Under the pieces are notes generated by a model. The model did not search any database. It was not told the DNA's origin and saw only the letters and a program-made list of their open reading frames with translations. A program made the position numbers and the translations under genes. Of a stretch of DNA of 64,000 nucleotides, positions 21,553-32,180 are shown one piece after another. Source of the DNA: Ichthyophis bannanicus (Eukaryota > Chordata > Amphibia > Gymnophiona > Ichthyophiidae); assembly GCA_033557465.1 (NCBI GenBank), contig CM066032.1, forward strand, positions 1,315,977,758 through 1,316,041,757. The letters are read 5' to 3'. How positions within the stretch are numbered: the first letter of the stretch is position 1; every line of letters starts with the position of its first letter.

Positions 21553-22293
21553 TTTTTATCAGTTCTTAAGATTTACCCATACTAGGCTGTCGCATTTTCA
21601 AGGCACCTCTGGTTTTTGTCTGAACATTTGGCAGGCTTAGCCCTTTTTGATGACAGAGTCTCAGCAGAAACAAAGAAAAAGATGGTGCAGAACCTTCAGT
21701 GGCCACCATTTCCAGACATTCCCATTGTTTGCTGTTTAGTTCAAATCACATAAAAACTGCCAAATGAGGTGACCTTTAAATGTTAATTTTCATTAAACAT
21801 TTGTGTGTTTGCTATAAATATGATAAAGAACAAAACCAGAGAGAGTGAGAGAGTAATTTCTATTTTAATAGGACTTTTATTTATTTTATTTATTTAACAA
21901 TTTTTCTATACCACCTTATCTTAAAATCAAGGCAGTTTACAAAGAACTTCAATTTACAGAGAACTTTCAAAAGTAACAATTAAAACGTTGTCCCAATACA
22001 TAAAAACTTCCTTAGCAAACATAGGGAGGGGGAGAACTGGGAATGATAAATTATAACTTATGTACAAGGTGATGTGTATGTAGGAGTTCATGGGGGTGGG
22101 GCATCAGGTTTCATTGAAGTGCTCGATGAATAGGAAGATCTTGAGCTGTTTCTGGAATTCCTTAATGTCTGTAGTGGTTCTCATTTTCTCCAGGAGAATG
22201 TTCCAGATAGATGGAGCGGCAAGTGTGAGGGCCCTCTTGGATGTTGCTTGTTTGGCTTTTGTGAACAGGTAGGGTGTTGGTATGTTATTGATG
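21553..22293 (-). repeat. Duplicate of 42685-43427: LINE 3' end plus ~330 bp of 3' flank
   Basis: About 741 bp match 42685-43427 with only scattered differences and sharp ends on both sides. The right part (about 21880-22293), read on the minus strand, is the end of an L2/CR1-like ORF2 and its 3' UTR; the counterpart frame contains ALTLAAPSIWNILLEKM. The left part (21553-21870) lies beyond the LINE tail and is shared as well. Beyond 22293 the copies diverge, as expected for a 5'-truncated LINE. Confidence 0.85.
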
Positions 22294-22584
22294 CTAATGC
22301 CTTTGAATATTGGGCCCCCTGATACTATTCAATCTACTAACTGGGTGTCACTGCTTGATTTCAGAAAAGCCCTGGATATGCAGAGTCCCATCTATGGGGT
22401 ATGTTTACAAAGCAGCGGTAGCAGCCTCCGTGCAATGGCGGAATTCAGTGGGGCTACAGCTCTGATATCGCACAGAGGCCGCTACCTCCACTTTGTGAAC
22501 ATATCCCCAAGTGTAGACCTGCTTCAGGCTCATTTGGGAGTAAAGAAGAAAGTGTTCCCCCATTCCCAGTACTCATCACAATTT

Positions 22585-22670
22585 CAATGACAGTAGCAGT
22601 AGTATTTGAACCCTGATTTCCCTGTTTGTAGCCCACTGCTCTGACCATTAAGTTATTCTAGATGGCTGGG
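22585..22670 (-). repeat. tRNA-type SINE head, minus strand, fragment
   Basis: On the minus strand it reads 'taacttaatggtcagagca' (A box) and 'atcagggttcaaatact' (B box), like the heads at 6232 and 53218. No tail is present. Confidence 0.6.
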
Positions 22671-23172
22671 CTATGAAACACTATTATGGGGAAGTCTAAG
22701 TGGACGCCCCCCCTCCCCTCCCCCACAGCTGTCCATATCTGGTACATCCACATTTGGGAAGTCATGTCTGCACCTAGAGAAAGAAGTCACTTTAGCTCTA
22801 ATCAATGCTTTTTTTTAAAACAAAAGGTGCTGCTACTCACATACAGGGACAACTTTAGTGGGTGGGTGACTTCCATGGCTCCATCTCGATAGAAGCCACA
22901 CCCTCACAGTAGCGACAATCTGAACTAGAAACCCCAAGAATCCTGGCTTTGTTTGCAGTGCAAAACTGAAACAATAAAAACAGAAAAAACATTTCCTACA
23001 GTACCACTGTAAAAGATGTAAGAGATCTGCATATTCACATTCACATTCTTGACGTTAAAAAAAAGTTGTGCCTCTAACACACACCAAAGAACAGCAATCA
23101 TGGCTCCCCTCATTCTGAACACCTCTCCCCCCACAAACACACATGCACAAAAAGAGGTTTGGTGACTCCTGT

Positions 23173-23817
23173 TGTGGCAGCAAAGCGCAGACAAACCAAT
23201 AATACCAGGAGTCTGTTCAGAAGGTCCAAATCATTTATTTGTGCACAAGTCTCAAGCAAAGACAATTTCAAAATGGCTGAGCGATGTTCTCTGGCAATAC
23301 AACAACTTTTATAGACTTTTGCTCCATTCTAGGTATAGAAAAACATTTCATTGGTCCCGGTAACCTCCCGTACCTCCCGTACCCCTTCTATTGGTCCCGG
23401 TACTGATATGATTATCCAATTATGTCCTTTGAGTGGGCTTAGCACCTGCTTCGCCCCCTCCTAGTCCCAATTACAATGGCCAGTTCATCAACTTGTTACT
23501 TTCATACTTTCAAGGCCATTGAGCCAATTTGTACGTGTAGGGGAGCAAGGCTCTGCAGCTTTTCTGTCAACAGTTCCAATTAAATCCTTTACAGCTGCAT
23601 TCTCTTATCAGTGAGCATATAAACATATTTCTCCCATTCCTTCAATTCTACTTATCTAGGTTAATGCAATACTTTTACTGAGTTCTAATTCTTCCACAGC
23701 ATATTGGAGGATGTGCAATTCCCTTGGGCCTCTCCACAGGCTTCATTTACAGGTCAAGCTGTTCAGGCCTGTCTGCTCACTTCAGACACCATGGATCACA
23801 GGCCTATACCTGCCACA
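23173..23817 (-). repeat. ERV-B 3' LTR
   Basis: On the minus strand it begins TGTGGCAGG and ends TGCCACA. The TATA box TATAAAA is at 23307-23313 (reverse). CCAAT and GGGACCAAT-like motifs sit upstream ('ccaatagaaggggta' on the minus strand). It is preceded on the minus strand by the polypurine tract AAAGGGGGGAA (about 23818-23828). Confidence 0.93.
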
Positions 23818-23883
23818 TTCCCCCCTTTGATTAATCTCACCCGCATGTTAATAAGGTGTGAGAATTAAATCACTTCAAAATAG

Positions 23884-25971
23884 TTATACCATGGTCGGAG
23901 GATTCCGACTATGCACAGGAGGACTACCTTGATATAGGGCCATTATTTTAGTTGCGGTCTTCCGCTCTACTGTACTATCAATAGCACTGTGTAGGGAACG
24001 CATACAGCATGGGATTATACATGGCAATAGAAAGACAACAAGAACACATAATAATACTAGTATCAGGAAAGTCTTGAGGCCTCCTAGCCAAGAGAAAAGG
24101 TTAGCAAACCAGTTAGGTAATCTTAGTGGGTGCCAAGTCTGCACCGGCACATAAGCATGTTTACGCATATTTTCAGCTATTTCTTCAACTACCTGGCCCT
24201 TATCATCTATTTTTAAACAACAATTGGTTAAATTCAACTTACCACATACTCCTCCTTCAGCTGCTAACAAGTAATCAAGTGCTAGGCGATTCTGGTATAT
24301 AGCAGTACGCATTTGGGTGCTTTGTCTAGCTAAAAGTGTGAGAGCTTGGCTAGTTTCATTAGTTATTATTTCAACTACTGCTTGTAAGCGGATAATACGA
24401 TTAATCATATAGACTGGTGTTCGATATCCCCACATACCATCATCATTCCAGGTGGCAGGCCCATAATATTCAATGATTCTTTCTGGTGGCCAATCATCCC
24501 CCTTCCATTTCTCCCATTTACCTACTTGGAGGGGTGCTCTCTTCTGTCTCAATGCTCTTTTGCGTCTATGGGTAGTGTACACTGGGTACCCTAATTGTTC
24601 TCCATGCTCTGTGGGTAGGAGAAAGAAAGAAGGTCTGATGGTTCCTAAGACACACGCTCCTCCCCACTGTGGTGGGAGTTGGGCATATGCTCGGGTTCCA
24701 CAGATCCAATACAAGCCAGGTGGGGCTTGCCAAGCATGAAATTGGGCAAGATTAGTCCATAAACTAGCAAGTTCAGGAAATCTGGCTAATGGGTTAGGAG
24801 GTTCAGGTCCTTTACTCCCTGACCACCATGACGTCTTTTTGGTAGTACTATTATAAAACTTCTGGTTAAGACAGACCAGCTGTCCTACCTGTTGGGTGAA
24901 CTGAGGTCCAGTTCTGGCATAGCAAAGACGTCCAACAATTGAGTGCGCCAACACCCATTCGCTAGTAGTCTTGTGTAATTCAGTCTGATTGTAAGTCAGA
25001 GAATAATTCAACTCTTGGGCCTCCCATGGCCACTGGTCACCCATCTTGGTTCCGCCACAGAAATAACAATCTGAGATCTTTAAACTGGATACTACTGCTC
25101 CAGCTAATTCTAGAAACAGGTTCTGGGATGGGTGGGGAATTTCAAACTTATTTACATGCATGGCTTCGTAGAATGTGTTATGGATGTGGTATTTAGATGA
25201 CTTGTGGGCTTGGGTATTCAATCTTATATATACAATAGTTCCAGGATCTACTGCTCCACCCGCAATACGTAAACCAAACTTGTATCCTTTTTTCCATGCA
25301 TTAGGATTACGGATCAATAACTGTAATGGGTTACAAGCATCTTTCTGACATTTGTCATCTGTTTTTGACTTAGTCAAAGTGGCAACTCGAGTATCTCTCT
25401 GTTCATCTGTTATACCAGTATTCCATGTGGCATAGAAAACACATTCCCAATTTGGGCAATAGTAATCTGCAGCTGTGGCAGTACTATATGAATCTGTCTT
25501 ACCAGTACACTTTTTCCATCCTGTGGCACCTTCTGGGCACATATACTTATGATCATTGCGATATGCTTTTTCCCATGTACCACATTTGGAGCGGCTATCT
25601 CTGTTTATAACTGCACATGCATCAAAATATAGAACAGCAGGTACACTAGTATCTCTAAGTGGTCATGTGGCGTTAATTATAGGTCCATCTGCATCATTCC
25701 ATCGTATTTCCAACGTATAATAGGATGGATTCTGATGTGGGTTATAGCATACTCTAGAGTTACCTTTAATGCAAATATTTAGTTCTGTGGTGTTATAAAC
25801 ACACCGAGTCACTTTACCAGTGCAGGTGTAGTGAGAATGGTAAATCAAAGTCTGAGTTACTTTCAGTCCAGTTCGAGTAGAAGTAATGCAAGCAGTACAT
25901 GGAGGTAAAGCATAAGTCTGTTCAAAACCTCCAAGACAAGCAACCAGGGCAAAGCAAAAATAAAGATACAT
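23884..25971 (-). pseudogene. ERV-B env, one in-frame stop
   Basis: Envelope glycoprotein frame of about 695 codons from the start at 25971 to 23884, broken by TGA at 25663-25665 after codon 102; the two halves are in the same frame. Visible parts: signal peptide MYLYFCFALVACLGG; a surface subunit with CXXC motifs CTAC and CYFC, the latter in CYFCGGTKMGDQWPW; many N-x-S/T sites; a basic cleavage site RRKR near 24560; and a transmembrane subunit with the sequence YQNRLALDYLLAAEGGVC. That is followed by a cysteine cluster of spacing CX7CC, and a hydrophobic anchor FLILVLLCVLVVFLLPCII near 24060. Family knowledge: such Env mediates receptor binding and membrane fusion. As present here the stop truncates it within the surface subunit. 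Confidence 0.9.
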
Positions 25972-26280
25972 GTTGATTGGAGTTCTTCTGAATCCTCAGC
26001 TTGCAAATCTTGACCACGACGTTCTTTTCTTCGTCCCGTCCGCTAATGAAGCAATTCAACGGGATGCTGAGTGTTGATTGAAGATTCTCAAGTTGTCCCT
26101 CACACAGTAACCAACATATCAGTTTTAGTTGGCTTTTGAAGTATGGTCAATCAATAGAGCATCAAAGTGGTGTGTAAGATCACACAAATATTGGGTTCGT
26201 TGAAACAAAACTTTTGCTGCATGGAAAACAGCAATCCTCTTCGAAAGACTTGGCTACTGCAAGGCACTGTAATAAAGTGT
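25972..26280 (-). other. ERV-B pol-env spacer
   Basis: About 310 bp between the pol stop and the env start. An acceptor for spliced env mRNA is expected here or within the 3' part of pol; I did not single one out. No overlap of pol and env is seen, unlike many exogenous gammaretroviruses. Confidence 0.5.
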
Positions 26281-26706
26281 TCAAGCTGCTGGTTGCCGTC
26301 TCATAGTAACTCGTAACGGGGCATCAGGGTGCTGTTCTGCAGTCCATCTCTCAGGCTCTGGAGCTGCTGCGGGCTTGACTCTGCTGTGGTGGATCCAGGC
26401 GTCGATCTCTGCCACCTTGACTGCAGTTGGGGTAGACAGGATGACGGTGTACGGTCCCTTCCAATGGGGTTCCAACGGTATCTTCTTCCAATCCTTGATC
26501 CACACCGAGGTACCAGGCTGGTAGGGATGCAGGGGTTCCATCAAGTTGATAGGCAACTGGTCTTGGATCCACGCATGGAGAGTCTGCAGAACAAAACTAA
26601 GAGCTAGGAGTTCTTGCCTGGTTATTTCTGAACCAATTTGGGCTAGACTTCCTTTAATTCCTTGCACTATGGGTGGAGGTCTGCCATATAGAATTTCAAA
26701 AGGGGA
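26281..26706 (-). pseudogene. ERV-B pol, 3' part (integrase C-terminus), separated by the L1
   Basis: Continues the Pol frame after the L1. It holds the integrase C-terminal region with LEPHWKGPYTVILSTPTAVK, a GPY/F-type module seen in gammaretroviral and related integrases that contributes to target-site choice. The frame ends at 26281. Left alone it lacks a promoter and the catalytic core, so it is a severed fragment of pol. Confidence 0.88.
26691..26706. repeat. L1 target-site duplication (left copy)
   Basis: GAATTTCAAAAGGGGA here recurs exactly at 32181-32196 after the poly(A) tract. A 16-bp perfect duplication is typical of target-primed reverse transcription. Confidence 0.95.
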
Positions 26707-26836
26707 GGGCGGAGCCTGATGTCCAACGGGGTAGACGCCTTGTGCTGAAGCTCCCGAGAGGCCTACACAGAATCCTGACTAAACTCCTGCAAAATTTCAC
26801 TATTTTGCTTTAAAATCGCCGGGGCGCATCGGAGGG

Positions 26837-27685
26837 ATGGCGGGACCTAAACCACAGCGCCTAGATTTCGGCTCCCCCACTTCGTCGCACGGCAAACGCT
26901 CCAAAACGGAACTGCCTTCCCCGCATAAGATGGCGCCGCTCTGTGAGAGCCCTGAAATGCAGCGGGTGATACTCGAGGAGATTCGTGGTGTAAAGGAACT
27001 GGTACAATCCAACGGAGAAGCGATCCGCGCCATGCGTGAGGACCTTACCATGATGCAGGAAAGGCTCGAGGGCCTCTCGTTGCGCCAAGACAAAATGGCG
27101 GAGACTCTTGAATCGCACGCGGTGCGAATGGGGAAGATCGATAAAGCTGAACGCCAGATTTTGCTCCTTCAAAAGGAACTTGAAGATAGCAATAATAGAG
27201 CTCGTCGCAATAACATTCGACTCATTGGAGCTCCAGAGGGCGTAGAAGCAGGAGATCTGCGGGAATATCTGGGCAATATTCTACCCTCTCTATTGAAGAC
27301 GACGTTTCTTAAGGACCTGGAGATAGACCGGGCACATCGTGTCCCCACTAATATGGCGCTCAACCGGACGACTCCCAGGCCCATCATTTTTCGGCTACTG
27401 CGCTATCAACAAGCTGAGCAAATTCTGGCTGCTGCCCGGGCTAATCATCACCTCGAGATAGATGGGCATAAAGTGTCTTTCTTCCCTGATCTCTCTAAGC
27501 CCACGATGGACCGCCGAAAGAAGCTTCTTGTTTATCGCCCTCGCCTTCAGCAACTGCAGGCCCGATTTGGTCTCCTGTATCCGGCAAAGCTACGCGTTAC
27601 GCTGCATAACCATACCAGGACCTTCGAGGATCCTGACCTCCTCGCTGCATTTTTGGACTCTAAAGAAGCTGAACTGATGCGTTGA
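26837..27685 (+). CDS. LINE ORF1 protein (nucleic-acid-binding, coiled coil)
   Basis: 282 residues, intact. The N-terminus is basic and proline/serine-rich. A coiled coil follows (about residues 45-125, with heptads through RMGKIDKAERQILLLQKELE). Then comes an RRM-like core beginning RRNNIRLIGAPEG, and a C-terminal domain with KVSFFPDLSKPTMDRRKKL and LYPAKLRVTLHN. This domain order is that of L1-type ORF1p, which trimerises and coats LINE RNA as a chaperone. The ATG at 26837 follows a short 5' UTR and is the first in frame. Length is a little under the mammalian L1 ORF1 size, consistent with non-mammalian L1 lineages. Confidence 0.93.
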   Translation: MAGPKPQRLDFGSPTSSHGKRSKTELPSPHKMAPLCESPEMQRVILEEIRGVKELVQSNGEAIRAMREDLTMMQERLEGLSLRQDKMAETLESHAVRMGKIDKAERQILLLQKELEDSNNRARRNNIRLIGAPEGVEAGDLREYLGNILPSLLKTTFLKDLEIDRAHRVPTNMALNRTTPRPIIFRLLRYQQAEQILAAARANHHLEIDGHKVSFFPDLSKPTMDRRKKLLVYRPRLQQLQARFGLLYPAKLRVTLHNHTRTFEDPDLLAAFLDSKEAELMR

Positions 27686-28109
27686 TGTTACCATCAAGCT
27701 GTGTTGCTGTTCAAAGCTCTCTTAAATCTCTACCTCATTGGGGCCTATCGCAGTGATTTCGCTGCGGACGCGGTTGGACTGCTCTCCTGACCTTCTTCTT
27801 TGAACCGCCATCCTGCTTCTCTGCACCCTTCGGTGGCTCCCGGGACTTGTTCCTGCTGCAGGGAGTATGGCCAGTATCGGGCCTTCTCTGGGGCTTCCCC
27901 CCGCAGACTCATGGTCGCCAGTAATAGTTGGGGTTTTGCTTCTTCTCTAGTGCACTTCGGTGCCTGTCTCTTTTTTTTTTGGGGTTATTTATGCTTTCTA
28001 CCAAAAGTTTATTATTTCATGTCGTGTGTACAGTCATTTGCTACCAATATGCATAGTTTAGGGAATAATGTGCAACTTCATGTTCTCTCAGAATTTTGTA
28101 TATTACTAG
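27686..28109 (+). other. LINE inter-ORF spacer
   Basis: 424 bp between ORF1 stop and ORF2 start, unusually long compared with mammalian L1. The 107-codon open frame at 27800-28123 inside it overlaps the ORF2 start and shows no family signature. ORF2 translation presumably uses reinitiation or an internal mechanism; nothing in the sequence settles this. Confidence 0.6.
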
Positions 28110-31100
28110 ATGGCTTTCTGTAAGCTCTTATCATTGAATGTCAAAGGTATCAATAGTCCAATCAAAAGGAAGAAAATTCTTAGCTATTTGAATACTGAGC
28201 ATGCTGATTTAGTACTGCTTCAAGAAACGCATTTAAATGCTAAAGAAACACTAAAGCTTAATGTCAAGCCTTATGCTGTTGTGGCGTATTCTCCCGCTGT
28301 TGCTAAGCGCTGTGGTGTTGCCATACTTGTTAAGAAATCCCTGCAGGCCACCGTGCTAGATATTAGCTCAGATAATGAGGGTAGATGGGCTCGCGCTCAT
28401 CTCAAAGTGGGGGATCTAGAATTCACGTGTATTTGTATTTATGCTCCAAATGTTGACAATCCTGGTTTTTTTGCTAAAATTGCACAAGCTGCGCAAGCCT
28501 CCGCTCATACCCCACTAATACTGGGAGGAGACTTTAATCAGGTCCTCGACCCTTTGGTGGATCGGCAGCCGCCTAGAACCTGTGGTCCACCCAAGAGTCT
28601 CTCCATACTTACAGCTATGATCGCTGATTTGGCTTTGGTGGACATATGGAGGTTATTGAATCCTTCTGATTTGGATTTTACCTTTTTCTCCGCTCCTCAC
28701 CAATCACAATCCCGAATAGATTTTTTTCTTTTATCTAAAACATTGGTATCGCAGATTGGTATGGCTAAGATTCACCCCTTGCACATTTCAGACCATGCTG
28801 CCATATCTTTTACGATATACACTGCTGCGCAAAATGCAAGTCCCCGAGCATGGTCTTTTGATAGGTCTCTCCTAGACCAACAGGATTTTCAAACTGTAAT
28901 ACGGGCTGCCATACAAGATTACTTTCATTTTAACTCTCCCCTTGACACAACGAACTGGGCCTGGTGGGAGGGTTTTAAGGCGTCTATTCGAGCCACGGTG
29001 ACTAGTTATCAAATCCGTCTTGGGAAACAAAGAAGGCAACAATTGGTGATCCTTGAACAACAGATACAGGCTGGTGAACGTATTCTTACGTCCCGAACAG
29101 ACCCATGTGTTCTGCTTCGTTTGCAACGTCTCCGTTTTCAGTACAACAAGATTTTGCATAATGCCGCTGTTAGAAATATAGCATCCCAGCAGGGATTGTA
29201 TTACCGGGAAAATAATCGCGCTGGTAAACTACTAGCTAATGCTTTGAAGGGGAAAAAAGAAGCCAAACGGGTAGCAGCTCTCCGAAGCCCATCTGGGAAT
29301 GGCCTTGTCACAAAAGATCATGAGATTTTAGAGCTTTTTCGCGATTTTTATGCTAGCTTGTATAAATCTGAATGTGAGTTTGTTCCTGAACATTTCGACC
29401 GCTTGTTAGCTGGTGTACAGCGTCCTACTCTCTCGGCTGAGGAATGCACGGCCCTTGATCATTCGTTTACTCTTGTGGAAATACAGGATGCAATTAAAAG
29501 ATGTGCCTCCGGCCGTGCTGCGGGTCCAGACAGCCTTCCGGCTGAGTTCTTCAAAACTTTCAGCTCTGATCTGGCCCCGTTTTTGCAGCAATACTTTACT
29601 ACCCTAGTAGCCGACGGATCCTCCCTTGGTTCCTTTTCAGAGGCCAACATAGTGGTCTTTGAGAAGGAGGGGAGAGACCCACACCTGACAGCCAATTACC
29701 GACCCATCTCCCTGCTTAACGCAGATTATAAAATCTTCGCCACTATTCTTTCTACTCGGCTCTCTCACAAAATGACCACTTTAATACATCCAGATCAATG
29801 TGGATTTATTCCCGGCAGATCAACTGCTGATAATGCCAGGACTCTTTGTCATGTACTAACTAATATGGCCTCCCACGATCGTCCATTGGTTGGCCTTTCC
29901 CTAGATGCCGAAAAAGCCTTTGACCGGCTAGAATGGCCATTCCTATTTGCGACCCTCCGTTGGTTTGGTTTCGGCGATAATTTTCTCCGTTGCCTTCAAG
30001 TGCTATACTCTCAACCAACTGCTAGTGTCTGTGCCAACACATTGAAGTCCCAGCCATTTTTACTGCAAAGAGGCACCCATCAGGGGTGCCCACTTTCCCC
30101 CTTACTTTTTGATCTTGCGTTAGAACCCCTAATCCTGTTAATCCGTCAGTCTCCACATATCCACGGCGCTCCCTTTCCCCGTCGGGATATAAAAGTCTCA
30201 GCGTATGCAGATGATCTTATGCTTTTTGTTTCCTTAGACTCCGTATCTGTTGTTCTGGATCTAATTGACCGCTATTCTCAACTTTCAGGTTACAAAATTA
30301 ATTGGACCAAATCAGTCGCCTTTCCCCTAAACCACCAGGTTCACCAAGCAGACTTGCAAACCTTTCCTTTTGTATGGCAGCCCCGTATGGTAAAATATTT
30401 AGGGGTACATTATTGTTATCCTCTCGAAGAAACCGTCGCTTTTAATGTCAAAAATTTAATCACCAAGGTCCGTGAGCTCACCCAACGTTGGTCTCCACTT
30501 ACTCTTACGTGGTGGGGCCGTATGGATACCATAAAGATGATGATTGTTCCCAAGGTTAATTATGTCTTAGAAATGTTACCGTGCCTTCTCCCTCGACACA
30601 CCTACAAAGATATCGAGGGCCTGTTGATCAGATTTTTGTGGCAGAACAAACCGCCTAGAATAGCGAAACATAAACTTCAGTCAGATAAGGAACATGGTGG
30701 GATAAGATTTCCTGATTTTTTCAACTATCACCTCTCTTTTCTTCTCAAACAGGGTGCCCGTTGGTTGGACGCTTCTTTCCCGTCCAGACCAATATGGTTA
30801 GATATAGAAGAAGACCTCTGTAAGCCCATTCCACTTAGCTATCTCCCTGGAATGACTTTCCCACTGGATGCCCACTATCCACCAATGCTCCTGGATACAC
30901 TTCGCTCCTTCAATGTTCTCATCAGCTCCCTAGATTCCCTAGCTTGCCCACTAGATAGGCTTCCAATTTGGCATAATGCTCGATTCCAAATTCAACATAA
31001 GCCGGTGGCCTGGAGTCCCTGGTATTCCAGAGGCATCTGGACTCCCAATCAACTGTTTCACAATGCTCGCTGGAAGTCCATTAATGAGCTCCATTGTGAG

Positions 31101-31901
31101 TTTGGCCTTCCTTCTAAATACTATTTTCAACTGCTTCAGTTGCAGCACTGTCTCAAGAGTGCTGGGGTTTTTCCCCCACTAACTCCTCATGACCAAGGGA
31201 TAACTGAGGTGGTCTCCTTTATTGGGGCTCAGTCCGGTGTTGCTTCCACCTTTTATAAAACTCTTTGTGCTCCTCAGAATGCTGTCCCCCCTTCTGCACA
31301 GCAGACTTGGGAGCGAGAATTGGGTGTAACTCTAACCCCTGAACATTGGAACCTCTTCTGGAGCAAAGTGGTTCGTGTTTCCCGCTCGGCTTCCTTAACC
31401 CAGACGCTTTTCTTCTTTGCCCATCGCTGTTTCTATACCCCTGATAGACTGGCCAAATGGACTTCCACTCTGAGTAATCAATGTTGGACTTGCCATGCAG
31501 CTACAGGCACCCTCACTCATGTCATGTACGAATGCCCCGCACTACAACACTACTGGAGCCGGGTCTGGGGTCGTATTCAATCTATCTTACACTTTACTGA
31601 ACCACTCTCCTGGAAAATAGTGGGACTCCGTTCTGCAGCGGGCATCCCCTCTCTCCCGAAGTCTGCTTACTTCCTCCTTGACTTTCTAATGGGTATTGCC
31701 ATATCGTTAATCATGAAATATTGGAAAAATAGCTCTTCACTGAGTCCTCTAGAATGGTGGAATTGTGTCTGTCTATATAGTAAGTTTGAACAAATTCCTC
31801 GTAGGGCTACCCCTTCCCTTCAGGCCCGCTACCAGGTGTCTAAATGGAAATTACTCACAGATTTCGTGCAGTCGGCCAAATGCTCGCACTTGACTGTCTA
31901 G
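28110..31901 (+). CDS. LINE ORF2: endonuclease-reverse transcriptase
   Basis: 1263 residues, no stops. The N-terminal AP-like endonuclease shows LSLNVKGINSPIKRKKIL, QETHL with catalytic Glu39, GGDFNQVLDP, and SDHAA near residue 230. It nicks target DNA to start reverse transcription. The central RT shows LDAEKAFDRLEWPF, GTHQGCPLSPLLFDLALEP and AYADDLMLF, with YADD at residues 699-702. The C-terminus has a cysteine/histidine motif CWTCHAATGTLTHVMYECP (from residue 1125), the usual L1 CCHC-type element. All catalytic residues I can check are in place. The start ATG (28110) sits just before FCKLLSLNVKG, the normal beginning of the endonuclease domain. Confidence 0.96.
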   Translation: MAFCKLLSLNVKGINSPIKRKKILSYLNTEHADLVLLQETHLNAKETLKLNVKPYAVVAYSPAVAKRCGVAILVKKSLQATVLDISSDNEGRWARAHLKVGDLEFTCICIYAPNVDNPGFFAKIAQAAQASAHTPLILGGDFNQVLDPLVDRQPPRTCGPPKSLSILTAMIADLALVDIWRLLNPSDLDFTFFSAPHQSQSRIDFFLLSKTLVSQIGMAKIHPLHISDHAAISFTIYTAAQNASPRAWSFDRSLLDQQDFQTVIRAAIQDYFHFNSPLDTTNWAWWEGFKASIRATVTSYQIRLGKQRRQQLVILEQQIQAGERILTSRTDPCVLLRLQRLRFQYNKILHNAAVRNIASQQGLYYRENNRAGKLLANALKGKKEAKRVAALRSPSGNGLVTKDHEILELFRDFYASLYKSECEFVPEHFDRLLAGVQRPTLSAEECTALDHSFTLVEIQDAIKRCASGRAAGPDSLPAEFFKTFSSDLAPFLQQYFTTLVADGSSLGSFSEANIVVFEKEGRDPHLTANYRPISLLNADYKIFATILSTRLSHKMTTLIHPDQCGFIPGRSTADNARTLCHVLTNMASHDRPLVGLSLDAEKAFDRLEWPFLFATLRWFGFGDNFLRCLQVLYSQPTASVCANTLKSQPFLLQRGTHQGCPLSPLLFDLALEPLILLIRQSPHIHGAPFPRRDIKVSAYADDLMLFVSLDSVSVVLDLIDRYSQLSGYKINWTKSVAFPLNHQVHQADLQTFPFVWQPRMVKYLGVHYCYPLEETVAFNVKNLITKVRELTQRWSPLTLTWWGRMDTIKMMIVPKVNYVLEMLPCLLPRHTYKDIEGLLIRFLWQNKPPRIAKHKLQSDKEHGGIRFPDFFNYHLSFLLKQGARWLDASFPSRPIWLDIEEDLCKPIPLSYLPGMTFPLDAHYPPMLLDTLRSFNVLISSLDSLACPLDRLPIWHNARFQIQHKPVAWSPWYSRGIWTPNQLFHNARWKSINELHCEFGLPSKYYFQLLQLQHCLKSAGVFPPLTPHDQGITEVVSFIGAQSGVASTFYKTLCAPQNAVPPSAQQTWERELGVTLTPEHWNLFWSKVVRVSRSASLTQTLFFFAHRCFYTPDRLAKWTSTLSNQCWTCHAATGTLTHVMYECPALQHYWSRVWGRIQSILHFTEPLSWKIVGLRSAAGIPSLPKSAYFLLDFLMGIAISLIMKYWKNSSSLSPLEWWNCVCLYSKFEQIPRRATPSLQARYQVSKWKLLTDFVQSAKCSHLTV

Positions 31902-32180
31902 TTATATCTCTCTCTTGATCCATAGTATATCATGACTGTTATGTTTATGTTCTAACATAATTGCTATGGACCCCATGCCTGGGTTAATATCTTTTCTTTT
32001 CTTTTTTTTTTTATTATCTAGAGAAGAAGCATAGGGGGGGAGGGTTGATGGGGTTATTTTCCGGTTTATTCCATTTTATTTTGATGCAATCATCCTTGTT
32101 TTATTACTGTGTGTATTGTTATTGTTATAAAATGAAAATAAAAGTTTAAAAAAAAAAAAAAATAAAAAAAAAAAAAAAAA

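Larger units (their letters stand above)
26707..32180 (+). mobile_element. Full-length L1-like LINE with both ORFs intact
   Basis: A 5.47-kb non-LTR retrotransposon inserted into ERV-B pol. Parts: a short 5' UTR (26707-26836), ORF1 (26837-27685), a 424-bp spacer, ORF2 (28110-31901), and a 3' UTR with a G-rich stretch (32027-32045) and AATAAA near 32135. It ends in an A-rich tail interrupted by one T (about 32149-32180). It is flanked by perfect 16-bp duplications. Both ORFs are uninterrupted, so it may still be retrotransposition-competent. The combination of coiled-coil ORF1, AP-type endonuclease and C-terminal CCHC is that of the L1/Tx1 group. Confidence 0.95.

Noticed and set aside
23173..23817. 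The two LTR pairs as one family
   Set aside because: The starts and motif order are similar, but the ERV-A and ERV-B LTRs differ widely along their length and in size (642 and 645 bp), so they are treated as related but separate lineages.
24473..24739. Plus-strand frame opposite env, and similar frames opposite gag and pol (for example 36524-37009, 33983-34237)
   Set aside because: Antisense shadows of ERV-B coding sequence without independent signatures.
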